DNA of 16,380 nt, taken from NCBI GenBank assembly GCA_900752285.1, contig CAADUW010000116.1, positions 1-16,380 on the forward strand, given 5' to 3'. Made by a program: the position numbers and the translations under genes. Below the pieces are notes generated by a model that was not told the origin of the DNA, searched no databases, and saw nothing but the letters and a program-made list of their open reading frames with translations. Origin of the DNA: an uncultured Oscillospiraceae bacterium (lineage in GTDB: Bacteria; Bacillota; Clostridia; Oscillospirales; Oscillospiraceae). Positions 5,887 through 13,284 of the stretch are shown piece after piece; positions within the stretch are counted from its first letter, which is position 1; every line of letters begins with the position of its first letter.

Positions 5887-5915
5887 CATCTGTCTACTTG
5901 ACAGGGAGCGGTTCA
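5875..5915 (-). repeat. Right terminal inverted repeat (IRR) with outward -35 box
   Basis: It matches IRL at 31 of 41 positions. It contains a consensus TTGACA (5898-5903) pointing out of the element. When the IS ends join in a circle with a 3-base spacer, this box would lie 18 bases from TATGCT (4209-4214) in IRL, forming a junction promoter. Confidence 0.85.
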
Positions 5916-5940
5916 TGTTCCGGTTGGCGGGGGCTTTTTT
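5916..5940. terminator. Right half of the split bidirectional terminator
   Basis: GGCGGGGGCTTT (5926-5937) plus three more T residues. It pairs with 4184-4195 when the IS is removed. The ABC ATPase stop codon (5942-5940 on the - strand) uses the last base of the T-run, so gene end and terminator touch. Confidence 0.85.
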
Positions 5941-6734
5941 CAGGACAGCAGGAGCTTGTCGTCGGCTTCGTCGGAGCCGGAGGCCTGACTGAACAGGTTC
6001 AGAAGCTGCTCAACGGTCAGCTTTTTCTTTTCTTCTCCCCGGACATCCACCACGATCCGCCCCTCGTACATCATCACGAGGCGGTTTCCGTAGGCAATGG
6101 CGTCGCGCATGTTGTGGGTGATCATCAGGGTGGTGAGCTGATTCTGCTCCACGATCTTCCGGGTGGCGTCCAGCACCTTTGCGGCGGTTTTGGGATCCAG
6201 CGCCGCGGTGTGTTCGTCCAGAAGCAGCAGCTTGGGGCGGCGGAGGGACGCCATCAGCAGGGTCAGCGCCTGCCGCTGACCGCCGGAGAGAAGCCCCACC
6301 TTTGCGGTCATCCGATCCTCCAGACCCAGATCCAGCATTTTGAGCCGGGCCCGGTAATCCTCCCGGTCCGCCCGGGTAATGCCGGGACGGAGGGTGCGCT
6401 TCAGGCCACGGCGGGCGGCCAGCGCCATGTTTTCCTCAATCTGCATGGTGGCGGCGGTGCCCATCATGGGATCCTGAAATACCCGGCCCAGGTAGGCTGC
6501 CCGCTTGTGCTCCGGCAGTCTCGTAATATCCTTGCCGTCCAGCAGTACCTGCCCCTCGTCCGGCTGGAAGGTGCCTGCGATCAGGTTCAGCATGGTGGAC
6601 TTGCCCGCGCCGTTGCCGCCGATGACGGTGACGAAATCTCCGTCGTTCAGGGTCAGATTCAGGTCATTCAGCGCTTTCTTGGCATTGACCGTGCCGGAAT
6701 TGAAGACCTTGTGAATGTGTCTGAGCTCAAGCAT
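5940..6734 (-). CDS. ABC transporter ATP-binding protein
   Basis: A 264-residue ABC ATPase that drives import by the neighbouring permease. It has Walker A GGNGAGKST (39-47), Q-loop Gln87 (VFQDP), signature LSGGQ (149-153), Walker B LLLLDE (169-174), D-loop ALDP, and H-loop His207 (ITHN). The residue after the catalytic Glu is His (DEHTAALDP) where most ABC importers have Pro. The N-terminal LRHIHKVFNSGTVNAKKALN segment matches ATPases paired with PF04392-type binding proteins. Its start overlaps the permease end by 8 bases (6727-6734), indicating coupled translation. It is the last gene of the operon, and its terminator has been split by the IS. Confidence 0.93.
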   Translation of the reverse strand: MLELRHIHKVFNSGTVNAKKALNDLNLTLNDGDFVTVIGGNGAGKSTMLNLIAGTFQPDEGQVLLDGKDITRLPEHKRAAYLGRVFQDPMMGTAATMQIEENMALAARRGLKRTLRPGITRADREDYRARLKMLDLGLEDRMTAKVGLLSGGQRQALTLLMASLRRPKLLLLDEHTAALDPKTAAKVLDATRKIVEQNQLTTLMITHNMRDAIAYGNRLVMMYEGRIVVDVRGEEKKKLTVEQLLNLFSQASGSDEADDKLLLS

Positions 6735-7656
6735 TGCCGCTGCCTCCCGTCATCTGTTTCTTGTGAAAAATCTGCTTTTTCCAATAGGGGACAGCCAGGA
6801 ACACCGCAACGACCAGCGCTGTCAGCAGCTTCAGATCATTGGTGTTCAGACCCATTTGCAGTACCAGCTGGATCACCGCATAGTAAATCACCGCGCCGAT
6901 GGCCACGGTAGCCAGCTTCAGGGCAAAGTTGTGCACGTGCTTGCCGAAGAGCACATCGCCGATGATCACGGCGGCAAGGCCGATCACAATGGCTCCCCGT
7001 CCCATGTTCACGTCCGCGGCGCCCTGATACTGGGCAACCAGCCCGCCGGACAGGGCAACCAGTCCGTTGGACAGCATCAGTCCCACGGTTACGCCCACGC
7101 CGGTGTTGATGCCCTGTGCTCGCGCCATGTGGGGATTGGCACCGGTGGCCCGGAGGGCGCTGCCGTATTCCGTGCCGAAAAACCAGTACAGAATGCCGAT
7201 GAGCACCGCAAGAAACAGCACCGCCAGCAGCAGCGGGTTTTGCAGACTCAGCTCCCGCACGTTCCGCTGGGAAACCAGCAGGTCGTATTTGTCAATGCTG
7301 ATGGGGGTGTTGGCCTTGCCGCCCATGATCCGCAGATTGACGGAGTACAGCGCCAGCTGGGTCAGAATGCCCGCAAGGATTGCCGGAATGCCGCAGCGGG
7401 TGTGCAGCAGTCCCGTGATCAGCCCCGCTGCCAGTCCGGCGGCAAAGGCACCCAGCAGGGCCAGCCAGGGATTGACTCCCAGCCGCATGAGCACCACGCA
7501 CATGGCGCCGCCGGTGGCAAGACTTCCGTCCACTGTCAGGTCCGCCACGTCCAGAATCCGGTAGGTCAGATAGACTCCGATGGCCATTATGCCCCACAGG
7601 AGTCCCTGGGTCACGGCGCCGGGGAGAGAATTCAAAAGAGGCAGGAGAAAATTCAT
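6727..7656 (-). CDS. ABC transporter permease (BPD_transp_2-like)
   Basis: A 309-residue membrane permease with about eight hydrophobic segments, starting MNFLLPLLNSLPGAVTQGLL and including YLTYRILDVADLTVDGSLATGG, a motif region shared with permeases of branched-chain amino acid, sugar and TrpY-type systems. The EYGSALRATGANPHMARAQGI loop is the typical ATPase-coupling loop. The ATG at 7656 has GAGG (7668-7665) 8 bases upstream; a longer reading from 7704 would run into the upstream hairpin region and lacks a ribosome binding site. It sits between the lipoprotein gene and the ATPase gene. The substrate cannot be deduced; relatives include tryptophan or tyrosine importers (TrpXYZ of streptococci) and uncharacterised systems. 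Confidence 0.9.
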   Translation of the reverse strand: MNFLLPLLNSLPGAVTQGLLWGIMAIGVYLTYRILDVADLTVDGSLATGGAMCVVLMRLGVNPWLALLGAFAAGLAAGLITGLLHTRCGIPAILAGILTQLALYSVNLRIMGGKANTPISIDKYDLLVSQRNVRELSLQNPLLLAVLFLAVLIGILYWFFGTEYGSALRATGANPHMARAQGINTGVGVTVGLMLSNGLVALSGGLVAQYQGAADVNMGRGAIVIGLAAVIIGDVLFGKHVHNFALKLATVAIGAVIYYAVIQLVLQMGLNTNDLKLLTALVVAVFLAVPYWKKQIFHKKQMTGGSGNA

Positions 7657-7686
7657 GGATGTTACCTCATCTTTCCAGACAGTCCG

Positions 7687-7716
7687 AAAAGGCTCCCGTT
7701 CCATGGGGAGCCTTTT
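7687..7716 (-). terminator. Intercistronic hairpin after the binding-protein gene
   Basis: AAAAGGCTCCC (7687-7697) and GGGAGCCTTTT (7706-7716) pair perfectly over 11 bp with an 8-base loop. On the - strand a T4 run closes the hairpin. It lies between the substrate-binding protein stop and the permease start, so it probably acts as a partial terminator or RNA stabiliser that keeps binding-protein mRNA in excess. Confidence 0.7.
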
Positions 7717-7739
7717 GGATCATTGCGCAATTGTTGTTT

Positions 7740-8687
7740 TCAGCTCAGGGGGGAGTAACCCTCCGGGGGGGTAATGCCGAGAGTATCCATGTTGGCGGCA
7801 TTGTACATCTTACTGGTCTGGGTGGCAAACTCTACCGGCATTTGGCTGATGTCCGCCTCACCGGTAAGAATTTTGACAGCCATCTTGCCGGTGGTGTAGC
7901 CAAGGTCGTAGTAGCTGATGGAAAGGGTGGCAATACCGCAGCCGCCGCAGATGCCGCTCTCGCCCGCGATCACGGGGACACCGGCGGGCAGAACTACATT
8001 GGCAATCGCCTCGGTGTTGGAGGCGGCGGTGTTATCCGTGGGGATGTAGATCACATCCACGGCGGAGCAGGCCGCCTGCGTGACGGAGGCAACATCGTTG
8101 GTGTCGGTGAAGGGGTAGGAGGTGACGGTGAAGCCCAGATTCTCCAGATAGCCGGTGACTGCATCCGCCTGATACTGGCTGTTGGGTTCGGCACCGCAGT
8201 ACAGAATGCCAACGGTTTTCGCTTCGGAACACAGCTCTTTGACCATGGCTGCCTGCTCATCCAGCGGCGCCAGATCGGAGGTTCCGGAAATGTTCCCGCC
8301 TACCGTACCGGTCCAGTCGGAAATATCCAGTGCGGTGGCGTAGTCCGTAACGGCGGTGCCAAGAATGGGAATTTCGGTGGTTGCCTGAGAGGCGGCCTGC
8401 AGAGCGGGGGTGGCGTTTGCGAGGATCAGATCCACCTTGGAGGACACAAAGCCGTTGCAGATGGTGGTGCAGTTACTCTGCTCACCGCCGGCGTTCTTGA
8501 CCTCAAAGGCCACGTCATCGCCCAGCGCTTCCTTCAGCGCGTCCTGAAAGCCCTGAGTTGCCGCGTCCAGTGCGTCGTGCTGAACCAGCTGACAGATACC
8601 CACGGTGTATTTTGCCTGCTTCCCGCCGCAGGCGGTCATGGACACCAGCAGGGTCAGTGCCAGCGCCAATGCAAGGATCTTTTTCAT
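7740..8687 (-). CDS. ABC transporter substrate-binding lipoprotein (PF04392 type)
   Basis: A 315-residue extracellular lipoprotein that captures the substrate for the importer. The signal peptide is Lys-Lys then a hydrophobic run, with lipobox SMTAC and lipidated Cys20. The mature part has KYTVGICQLVQHDALDAATQGF, then LILANATPALQAA and a C-terminal ISYYDLGYTTGKMAVKILTG, as in ABC_sub_bind (PF04392) proteins. ESGICGGCGIATL carries a Cys-x-x-Cys pair where relatives usually have fewer cysteines. The start has AAGGAG (8701-8696) 8 bases upstream, and a SigA promoter lies at 8753-8781. First gene of a three-gene operon. The substrate is unknown: amino acid or nucleoside-like ligands are possible. 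Confidence 0.92.
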   Translation of the reverse strand: MKKILALALALTLLVSMTACGGKQAKYTVGICQLVQHDALDAATQGFQDALKEALGDDVAFEVKNAGGEQSNCTTICNGFVSSKVDLILANATPALQAASQATTEIPILGTAVTDYATALDISDWTGTVGGNISGTSDLAPLDEQAAMVKELCSEAKTVGILYCGAEPNSQYQADAVTGYLENLGFTVTSYPFTDTNDVASVTQAACSAVDVIYIPTDNTAASNTEAIANVVLPAGVPVIAGESGICGGCGIATLSISYYDLGYTTGKMAVKILTGEADISQMPVEFATQTSKMYNAANMDTLGITPPEGYSPLS

Positions 8688-8752
8688 GTTTCTCTCTCCT
8701 TCGTTTCTGCTGTATGAACGTTTGTATTCCCATGACGGATTACTTGGGAATC

Positions 8753-8781
8753 ATGATACCACCGGAATATACGGATGTCAA
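8753..8781 (-). promoter_or_regulatory. SigA promoter of the ABC importer operon
   Basis: On the - strand TTGACA (8781-8776) and TATCAT (8758-8753) are separated by exactly 17 bases. The start would be near 8746, giving a leader of about 60 bases. A weak TTCCCA/TGGGAA hairpin (8727-8750) spans the likely start. No T-box or riboswitch core is recognisable. Confidence 0.8.
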
Positions 8782-8981
8782 CAGGCAATTTCTCAGAAAA
8801 CAAAAGAAAAATCGGCCCCAACCCTGTGAATTCTGCATCCCGCGCAAAAGAAAAAATTCTTGGAAATTCGGGAAATCCCGGAAAGAGCCGGGTTTTCAAA
8901 GGAGAGCCATCCCCTTTGCCAGGATCCGGTGCGGGGAAAAGCGGGGCGTATAAATATTCGTTGCGGAGAGAATATTCAAAG

Positions 8982-9046
8982 GGCAGCACCGCGCAATTCG
9001 GCAAAAAGACGGCGGAGACTCGCAGACGCAATTGCGCGGTGCTGCC
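8982..9046. repeat. 17-bp inverted repeat, dispersed family
   Basis: GGCAGCACCGCGCAATT (8982-8998) and its complement (9030-9046) frame a 31-base spacer. The left arm plus its flanks (8981-9003) is identical in reverse to 233-255. The pair could form a stem-loop RNA or be the ends of a very small non-autonomous element. Confidence 0.75.
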
Positions 9047-9200
9047 AAAGAGAAAATTTCCCGGACGGCACCGGCGGGTAAAAATATGCCTGCACCCCGG
9101 CGCACAAGTTTTGGCCCACCGGAAAATATATGTTTGTGGCCTGTTCGCCCTGCTTTATCAAACGTTCCGATTTTTCGGAAATATCCCGATAAACGCAGCG

Positions 9201-9223
9201 TGGGCGGCCATATTGGCCGCCCA
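9201..9223. repeat. 10-bp palindrome with TAT loop
   Basis: TGGGCGGCCA (9201-9210) and TGGCCGCCCA (9214-9223) are perfect reverse complements. No T-run follows on either strand, so terminator function is doubtful. It lies downstream of the MATE gene, about 80 bases beyond its stop. Confidence 0.6.
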
Positions 9224-9303
9224 TGGACTGTTGAAAAACCATGTCATTGCGCACAGCAGCACACACTGCTCCGTGCTGAGAGCCGGCTTCGCCGGGGGCG
9301 CGT

Positions 9304-10701
9304 TTACCCCTCGACCTTTACTGCCGCCAGATGTGGAGCGCGGCGAAAGGAGCAGCCCTGCTTCTTCAGACAGTGGAAGTAAGCGGGGAACAGGAATACA
9401 TCCGCCATGATCCACGCGGTGGGGCTGGCGTAGCAGACGGCGTTGAAGCCAAGAGAGGGTACCAGCAGCAGGGCAAAGGTGCCCCGGGCAACCATCTCGA
9501 ACACGCCTGCCACAACGGCAAGGCTGGAATAGCCCAGCCCCTGAATGGTGAACCGCAGCAGGTAGACAAACAGAAGAGGAATGTAGAATGTGGCGCAGAC
9601 CCGCAGATACTGCTCGCTGAGGGGCAGAATTTCCGACATGGCGGTAAGGTCATTGGGATCCAGAAACAGGGAAGTCAGCGCGCCGCCGCAGCTGTACAGC
9701 ACGGCGAACATCAGAATGCAGTAGGCAATGCCCAGAATGGTGGCGTCCCGCACGCCGGTGCGCACCCGCTCCGGCTTTCCGGCGCCTACGTTCTGTCCGG
9801 CAAAGGTGGTGATAGTGGAGCCCATGGCATCAAAGGGACACATGACGAAGTTGCTGACCTTGCCGCCGGCGGTCATGGCCGCCATATAGGAAGAGCCGAG
9901 GGTATTGACGGAGGTCTGGAGCATGATGCTGCCGATGGCGGTGATGGAGTATTGCAGGCCCATGGGCAGACCCATGGCCAGCAGGTGCCCGATGTATTTT
10001 CCCTCCGGTATCAGGTCCGTCCGGGTCAGGTGCAGAATGGGGAAGTTCTTCGCCATGTACACAAGGCACAGCACGCCGGAAACCAGCTGGCTGAACAGAG
10101 TCGCCCAACCGGCGCCCGCTACGCCCATGTGGAACTTCACAATGAGGAGAATATCCAGTACCACGTTCAGCAAACTGGAGAAAACCAGAAAATACAGAGG
10201 CGTCCGGGAGTCGCCCAGGGAGCGGAGAATGCCGGACAGAAGGTTATAAAGCATGGTGGCGGGAATGCCCAGAAAGATCAGGAAAATATAATTGTAGGCG
10301 TAAGCAAAGGTGTCCTCCGGATTCTGCATCCAGATGAGGATCCTCCGGCAGTTGACGGTGGTGAGCAGGGTGATGCCCAGCGCCAGCACGGCGGTCAGCA
10401 GAACCATGTTACCCACGTACTTCCGCACGCCGTCAAAGTCCCGGGAGCCGAACTTCTGGGCAACGGGAATGGCAAATCCGGCGCAGATACCGTTGCACAG
10501 GCCCAGCACAAGAAAGCTGATGGAGCCGGTGGAACCGACGCCTGCCAGCGCGTCCACGCCCAGCGCCTTGCCCACGACCACCGTGTCGACCATATTATAA
10601 AACTGCTGGAACAGCAGACCCAGCAGCAGGGGAAGCATAAAGGAAAGCAGCAGACCCATGGGGGCACCGCTGGTCATACTTCTGGTTTTGGAGTTAGGCA
10701 T
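9304..10701 (-). CDS. MATE-family multidrug/Na+ or H+ antiporter
   Basis: A 465-residue, roughly 12-span membrane exporter of the MATE family (NorM/DinF-like MatE domains), which pumps out cationic drugs or metabolites using an ion gradient. Family features are GLLLSFMLPLLLGLLFQQFYNMVDTV in the first span, GAPMG before it, NVVLDILLI and GVAGAGWAT near the middle, and GQNVGAGKPERV at the start of the second half. The ATG at 10701 has AGGAGG (10714-10709) 7 bases upstream; the frame is open upstream to 11040, but that part overlaps glgP and its terminator and is not coding. It stands alone with its own promoter. The substrate is unknown. Confidence 0.93.
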   Translation of the reverse strand: MPNSKTRSMTSGAPMGLLLSFMLPLLLGLLFQQFYNMVDTVVVGKALGVDALAGVGSTGSISFLVLGLCNGICAGFAIPVAQKFGSRDFDGVRKYVGNMVLLTAVLALGITLLTTVNCRRILIWMQNPEDTFAYAYNYIFLIFLGIPATMLYNLLSGILRSLGDSRTPLYFLVFSSLLNVVLDILLIVKFHMGVAGAGWATLFSQLVSGVLCLVYMAKNFPILHLTRTDLIPEGKYIGHLLAMGLPMGLQYSITAIGSIMLQTSVNTLGSSYMAAMTAGGKVSNFVMCPFDAMGSTITTFAGQNVGAGKPERVRTGVRDATILGIAYCILMFAVLYSCGGALTSLFLDPNDLTAMSEILPLSEQYLRVCATFYIPLLFVYLLRFTIQGLGYSSLAVVAGVFEMVARGTFALLLVPSLGFNAVCYASPTAWIMADVFLFPAYFHCLKKQGCSFRRAPHLAAVKVEG

Positions 10702-10732
10702 ATCACAGCCTCCTTTATTTAGATTCCACAAA

Positions 10733-10761
10733 ATACTATCACTATTTTTGTGAATAGTCAA
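10733..10761 (-). promoter_or_regulatory. SigA promoter of the MATE gene
   Basis: On the - strand TTGACT (10761-10756) and TAGTAT (10738-10733) are spaced by 17 bases in an AT-rich patch. This is 32 bases upstream of the start codon, with AGGAGG between. Confidence 0.8.
10741..10758. promoter_or_regulatory. Candidate operator dyad in the MATE promoter spacer
   Basis: ACTATT (10741-10746) and AATAGT (10753-10758) are perfect reverse complements around a 6-base centre. The dyad lies between and partly over the -35 box. Repressors of the MarR or TetR type often bind such sites in front of exporter genes. No such regulator gene is in the window. Confidence 0.5.
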
Positions 10762-10783
10762 CAATAAAAATTGCCAATTCTTC

Positions 10784-10876
10784 CGGACTTCCTCCGCCCC
10801 CTTTTGTACGAACCTGCCCGTCCGGAAGCCCATCGGGTCCCTGCGTTCCGGACGGCGGAACCACTTCGGAAGTCCG
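10784..10876. repeat. Nested inverted repeats upstream of the MATE promoter
   Basis: CGGACTTCC (10784-10792) pairs with GGAAGTCCG (10868-10876). Inside, CCGTCCGGAA (10818-10827) pairs with TTCCGGACGG (10846-10855). The whole block could fold as a long branched hairpin. It lies between the glgP terminator and the MATE promoter. Confidence 0.55.
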
Positions 10877-10885
10877 CACATCCGC

Positions 10886-10922
10886 AAAAAGGTCCCCTTC
10901 CGCGGTCGGAAGGGGACCTTTT
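10886..10922 (-). terminator. Terminator of the malQ-glgP operon
   Basis: The arms at 10887-10901 and 10908-10922 pair perfectly over 15 bp with a 6-base loop. On the - strand it ends in a run of T (A-run 10886-10890 on +). It starts 8 bases after the glgP stop. Confidence 0.88.
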
Positions 10923-10930
10923 CAAACAAA

Positions 10931-13264
10931 TCAGTACTGGGTGGGCTTGATGTGCCAGATTTCTTCGGCGTACTGGCGGATGGTGCGGTCGGAGGAGAAT
11001 TTGGAGGCAGAGGCCACATTTTCCAGACACTTTCTGCCAAAGTTCAGCCGGTCGGCATACTCCCGGTTCACACGGAGCTTGGCGTCCATGTAGCTTGCGT
11101 AGTCCAGCAGCACAAAGTAGTGGTCGGGCTTGTGCCAGGAAGCACCGTCCAGCAGAGCGTGATACAGCTCGGTCTGGTCGTCGTCGGTGGGAACGGTGCC
11201 GTCCACCAGGGTGTCAATGGCACGGTGCAGGTGGGCATCGGAATTGTAGATGTCCCGGGAGTGGTAGCTGTCCCGGCAGGCGTTGATCTCCTGCACGGTG
11301 TGACCAAAGATATACTCGTTTTCCATGCCTGCTTCCTGAGCAATCTCCACATTGGCGCCGTCCAGTGTGCCCAGAGTCACCGCACCGTTGAGCATCAGCT
11401 TCATGTTGCCGGTGCCGGAGGCTTCGGTGCCCGCAGGGGAAATCTGCTCGGACACATCTGCGGCGGGAATGATATGCTCAGCATAGGAGCAGTTGTAGTT
11501 CTGTACGAATACTACCTTCAGCTTGTCGGCAACGGCGGGATCATTGTTGACCAGCCGGGCGACCCGGTTGATGTACCGGATGATGGCCTTTGCCCGGGCA
11601 TAGCCGGGAGCGGACTTGGCGCCGAAGATATACACCGTGGGATGGAAGTCCGGCAGCTCGCCGTCCTTCAGGCGGAAGTAAATATCCATGATGGACAGGG
11701 CGTTCATCAGCTGACGCTTATACTCGTGGAGCCGCTTGACCTGCACGTCAAAGATGAAGTCGGGGTTCAGCTTCACGTCCTCGTGCTCGGCAATGACCTT
11801 GCACAGCTGTTCCTTCTTGGCGCGCTTGACCGTATTGAACTGGTAGACCATGGTATCGTCGATCATGGGCTTCAGCCGGGCAAGCTGATCCAGATCCTTC
11901 AGGAACTCGCCGCCGATGCGGTACTTGATCAGCTGGGTCAGTTCCGGATTGCACAGGCCCAGCCACCGGCGGGGCGTCACACCGTTGGTCTTGTTTTGGA
12001 ACCGCTCGGGGAACATGTGGTACCAGTCCTTGAACAGGTCATCCTTCAGAATCTGGGAATGGATCTCCGCCACGCCGTTGACGTAGGAGCCGACGTAGAC
12101 GGACAGGTTCGCCATATGGGCGGTGTTGTCCCGGACGATGAACAGGCCGGGATTTTCCTTCTTCAGCCGCTCGTCGATCCGGCAGATGATGTCCACGATC
12201 TCGGGCACCACGCTGCGCATCAGGTCCAGATTCCACTTTTCCAGTGCCTCGCCCATAACGGTGTGGTTGGTGTAGGAGAAGGTCCTCTGGGCAATGGAGA
12301 AGCTCTGTTCGAAGTCCATGCCCTCCAGCATCAGCAGCCGGATCAGCTCCGGAATGGACATGGCGGGGTGGGTATCGTTCAGCTGCACGGCGTAATAGTC
12401 GGCGAAGTGACTCAAATCGGTGCCATGGGCAACCTTGTAGGTCCGCAGCATATCCTGCAAAGACGCGGAGGACAGCACATACTGCTGCTTGATGCGCAGA
12501 CGCTTGCCTTCCCAGGTGGAGTCGTTGGGGTACAGGACCCGGGTAATGTCCTCCGCCTTGTTCTTCTGGGCCAGGGCCCGCTGATAGTCCTGATCGTTAA
12601 AGGCGTTGAAGTCCAGCTCCTCCTCGGCCTCGCACTGCCAGAGCCGGAGAGTATTGATATTCTCGGTGCCGTAGCCGATGATGGGCACGTCATAGGGCAC
12701 AGCCAGCACGGTATGATCCGGGAACTTCACCTTCACGGTATGGTTATACCGGCGGTAGGACCAGGGATCGCCGTACTTGGACCAGTCGTCCGCATTCTCC
12801 TTCTGGCTGCCGTTGGCATCAAAGCTCTGCTTGAACAGGCCGAACTTATACCGCAGGCCGTAGCCGGACAGAGGCAGGTCGCAGGAAGCGGCGGAGTCCA
12901 GGAAACAGGCGGCAAGACGGCCCAGGCCGCCGTTGCCGAGAGCGGCATCCTCAATGTCCTCCAGCACGGCAAGATCCACACCCCGCTCGGCAAACAGCTT
13001 CTTCATATCCTCCAGAATGCCCAGATTGTACAGGTTGGAGTAGACCAGCCTGCCGATCAGGTACTCGGCGGAAATGTAGTAAGCCTTCCGCTGGTGCATA
13101 CGGGCCCGCTTGCTCCGGTTCCAGTTGTCGGAAATGGCCATCATGACCGCCTCGCCCAGAGCTTCGTGAAGCTCCTGGGGCGTGGCCTCCTGCAGGCTCA
13201 CATCGTAGGTGTATTTCAGCTGGGCTTCCGTCCACCTGAGAATGTTCAGACAATTATAGCTCAT
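10931..13264 (-). CDS. glgP: Glycogen/maltodextrin phosphorylase
   Basis: A 777-residue GT35 alpha-glucan phosphorylase that removes glucose from non-reducing ends with phosphate to give glucose-1-phosphate (cytoplasm). Visible motifs are AYYISAEYLIGR near the N-terminus, LGNGGLGRLAACFLDS, QLNDTHPAMSIPEL, NKTNGVTPRRWL, VKRLHEYKRQLMN and the pyridoxal-phosphate site EASGTGNMKLMLNG with the cofactor Lys at about residue 622. The length suits a bacterial phosphorylase. The ATG at 13264 has AAGGAG (13276-13271) 6 bases upstream; an ATG at 13288 lacks such a site and overlaps the malQ stop. It follows malQ by 20 bases in one operon. Whether glycogen or maltodextrin is preferred cannot be told; malQ pairing suggests maltodextrin. 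Confidence 0.96.
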   Translation of the reverse strand: MSYNCLNILRWTEAQLKYTYDVSLQEATPQELHEALGEAVMMAISDNWNRSKRARMHQRKAYYISAEYLIGRLVYSNLYNLGILEDMKKLFAERGVDLAVLEDIEDAALGNGGLGRLAACFLDSAASCDLPLSGYGLRYKFGLFKQSFDANGSQKENADDWSKYGDPWSYRRYNHTVKVKFPDHTVLAVPYDVPIIGYGTENINTLRLWQCEAEEELDFNAFNDQDYQRALAQKNKAEDITRVLYPNDSTWEGKRLRIKQQYVLSSASLQDMLRTYKVAHGTDLSHFADYYAVQLNDTHPAMSIPELIRLLMLEGMDFEQSFSIAQRTFSYTNHTVMGEALEKWNLDLMRSVVPEIVDIICRIDERLKKENPGLFIVRDNTAHMANLSVYVGSYVNGVAEIHSQILKDDLFKDWYHMFPERFQNKTNGVTPRRWLGLCNPELTQLIKYRIGGEFLKDLDQLARLKPMIDDTMVYQFNTVKRAKKEQLCKVIAEHEDVKLNPDFIFDVQVKRLHEYKRQLMNALSIMDIYFRLKDGELPDFHPTVYIFGAKSAPGYARAKAIIRYINRVARLVNNDPAVADKLKVVFVQNYNCSYAEHIIPAADVSEQISPAGTEASGTGNMKLMLNGAVTLGTLDGANVEIAQEAGMENEYIFGHTVQEINACRDSYHSRDIYNSDAHLHRAIDTLVDGTVPTDDDQTELYHALLDGASWHKPDHYFVLLDYASYMDAKLRVNREYADRLNFGRKCLENVASASKFSSDRTIRQYAEEIWHIKPTQY

Positions 13265-13284
13265 AGCGCTCTCCTTATATCCGT

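Larger units (their letters stand above)
4206..5915 (+). mobile_element. Complete IS3-family insertion sequence, 1710 bp
   Basis: The element has IS3-type ends beginning TGA, 41-bp imperfect terminal inverted repeats (31 of 41 identical), orfA and orfB in overlapping frames joined by an A7 slippery site, and a 3-bp target duplication TGT (4203-4205 and 5916-5918). It is visibly more A+T-rich than its neighbours and differs in codon use, which indicates acquisition from outside. Both open frames are intact, so it may still be active. The ends were fixed by three things together: TGA at both tips, equal spacing of the matched blocks, and the TSD falling in the loop of the reconstructed terminator. 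The left tip resembles that of IS3 itself. Confidence 0.93.
8782..9303. other. Gene-free region with inverted repeats
   Basis: No convincing gene is seen. It holds a 17-bp inverted repeat (8982-9046) belonging to the dispersed repeat family, a 10-bp palindrome (9201-9223), a short CCGGC/GCCGG hairpin close to the MATE stop, and AT-rich patches around 8840-8970. A + strand open frame over 8775-9410 has no ribosome binding site, crosses the repeats and resembles no family. No clear T-tailed terminator for the MATE gene is present. Confidence 0.6.

Noticed and set aside
4213..5909. IS ends placed at GCTCCC/GGGAGC, or at a GGTT target duplication
   Set aside because: The outer TGA...TCA tips at 4206 and 5915 give equal-length matching ends, a TGT duplication, and an exact terminator loop after removal; the alternatives give none of these together.
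8688..8752. T-box or riboswitch in the ABC operon leader
   Set aside because: The leader is only about 60 bases and shows no T-box sequence or conserved riboswitch core, only one weak hairpin.
8775..9410. A 211-codon + strand open frame in the ABC-MATE intergenic region
   Set aside because: It has no ribosome binding site, crosses the ABC promoter and the inverted repeats, runs into the MATE 3' end, and resembles no protein family.
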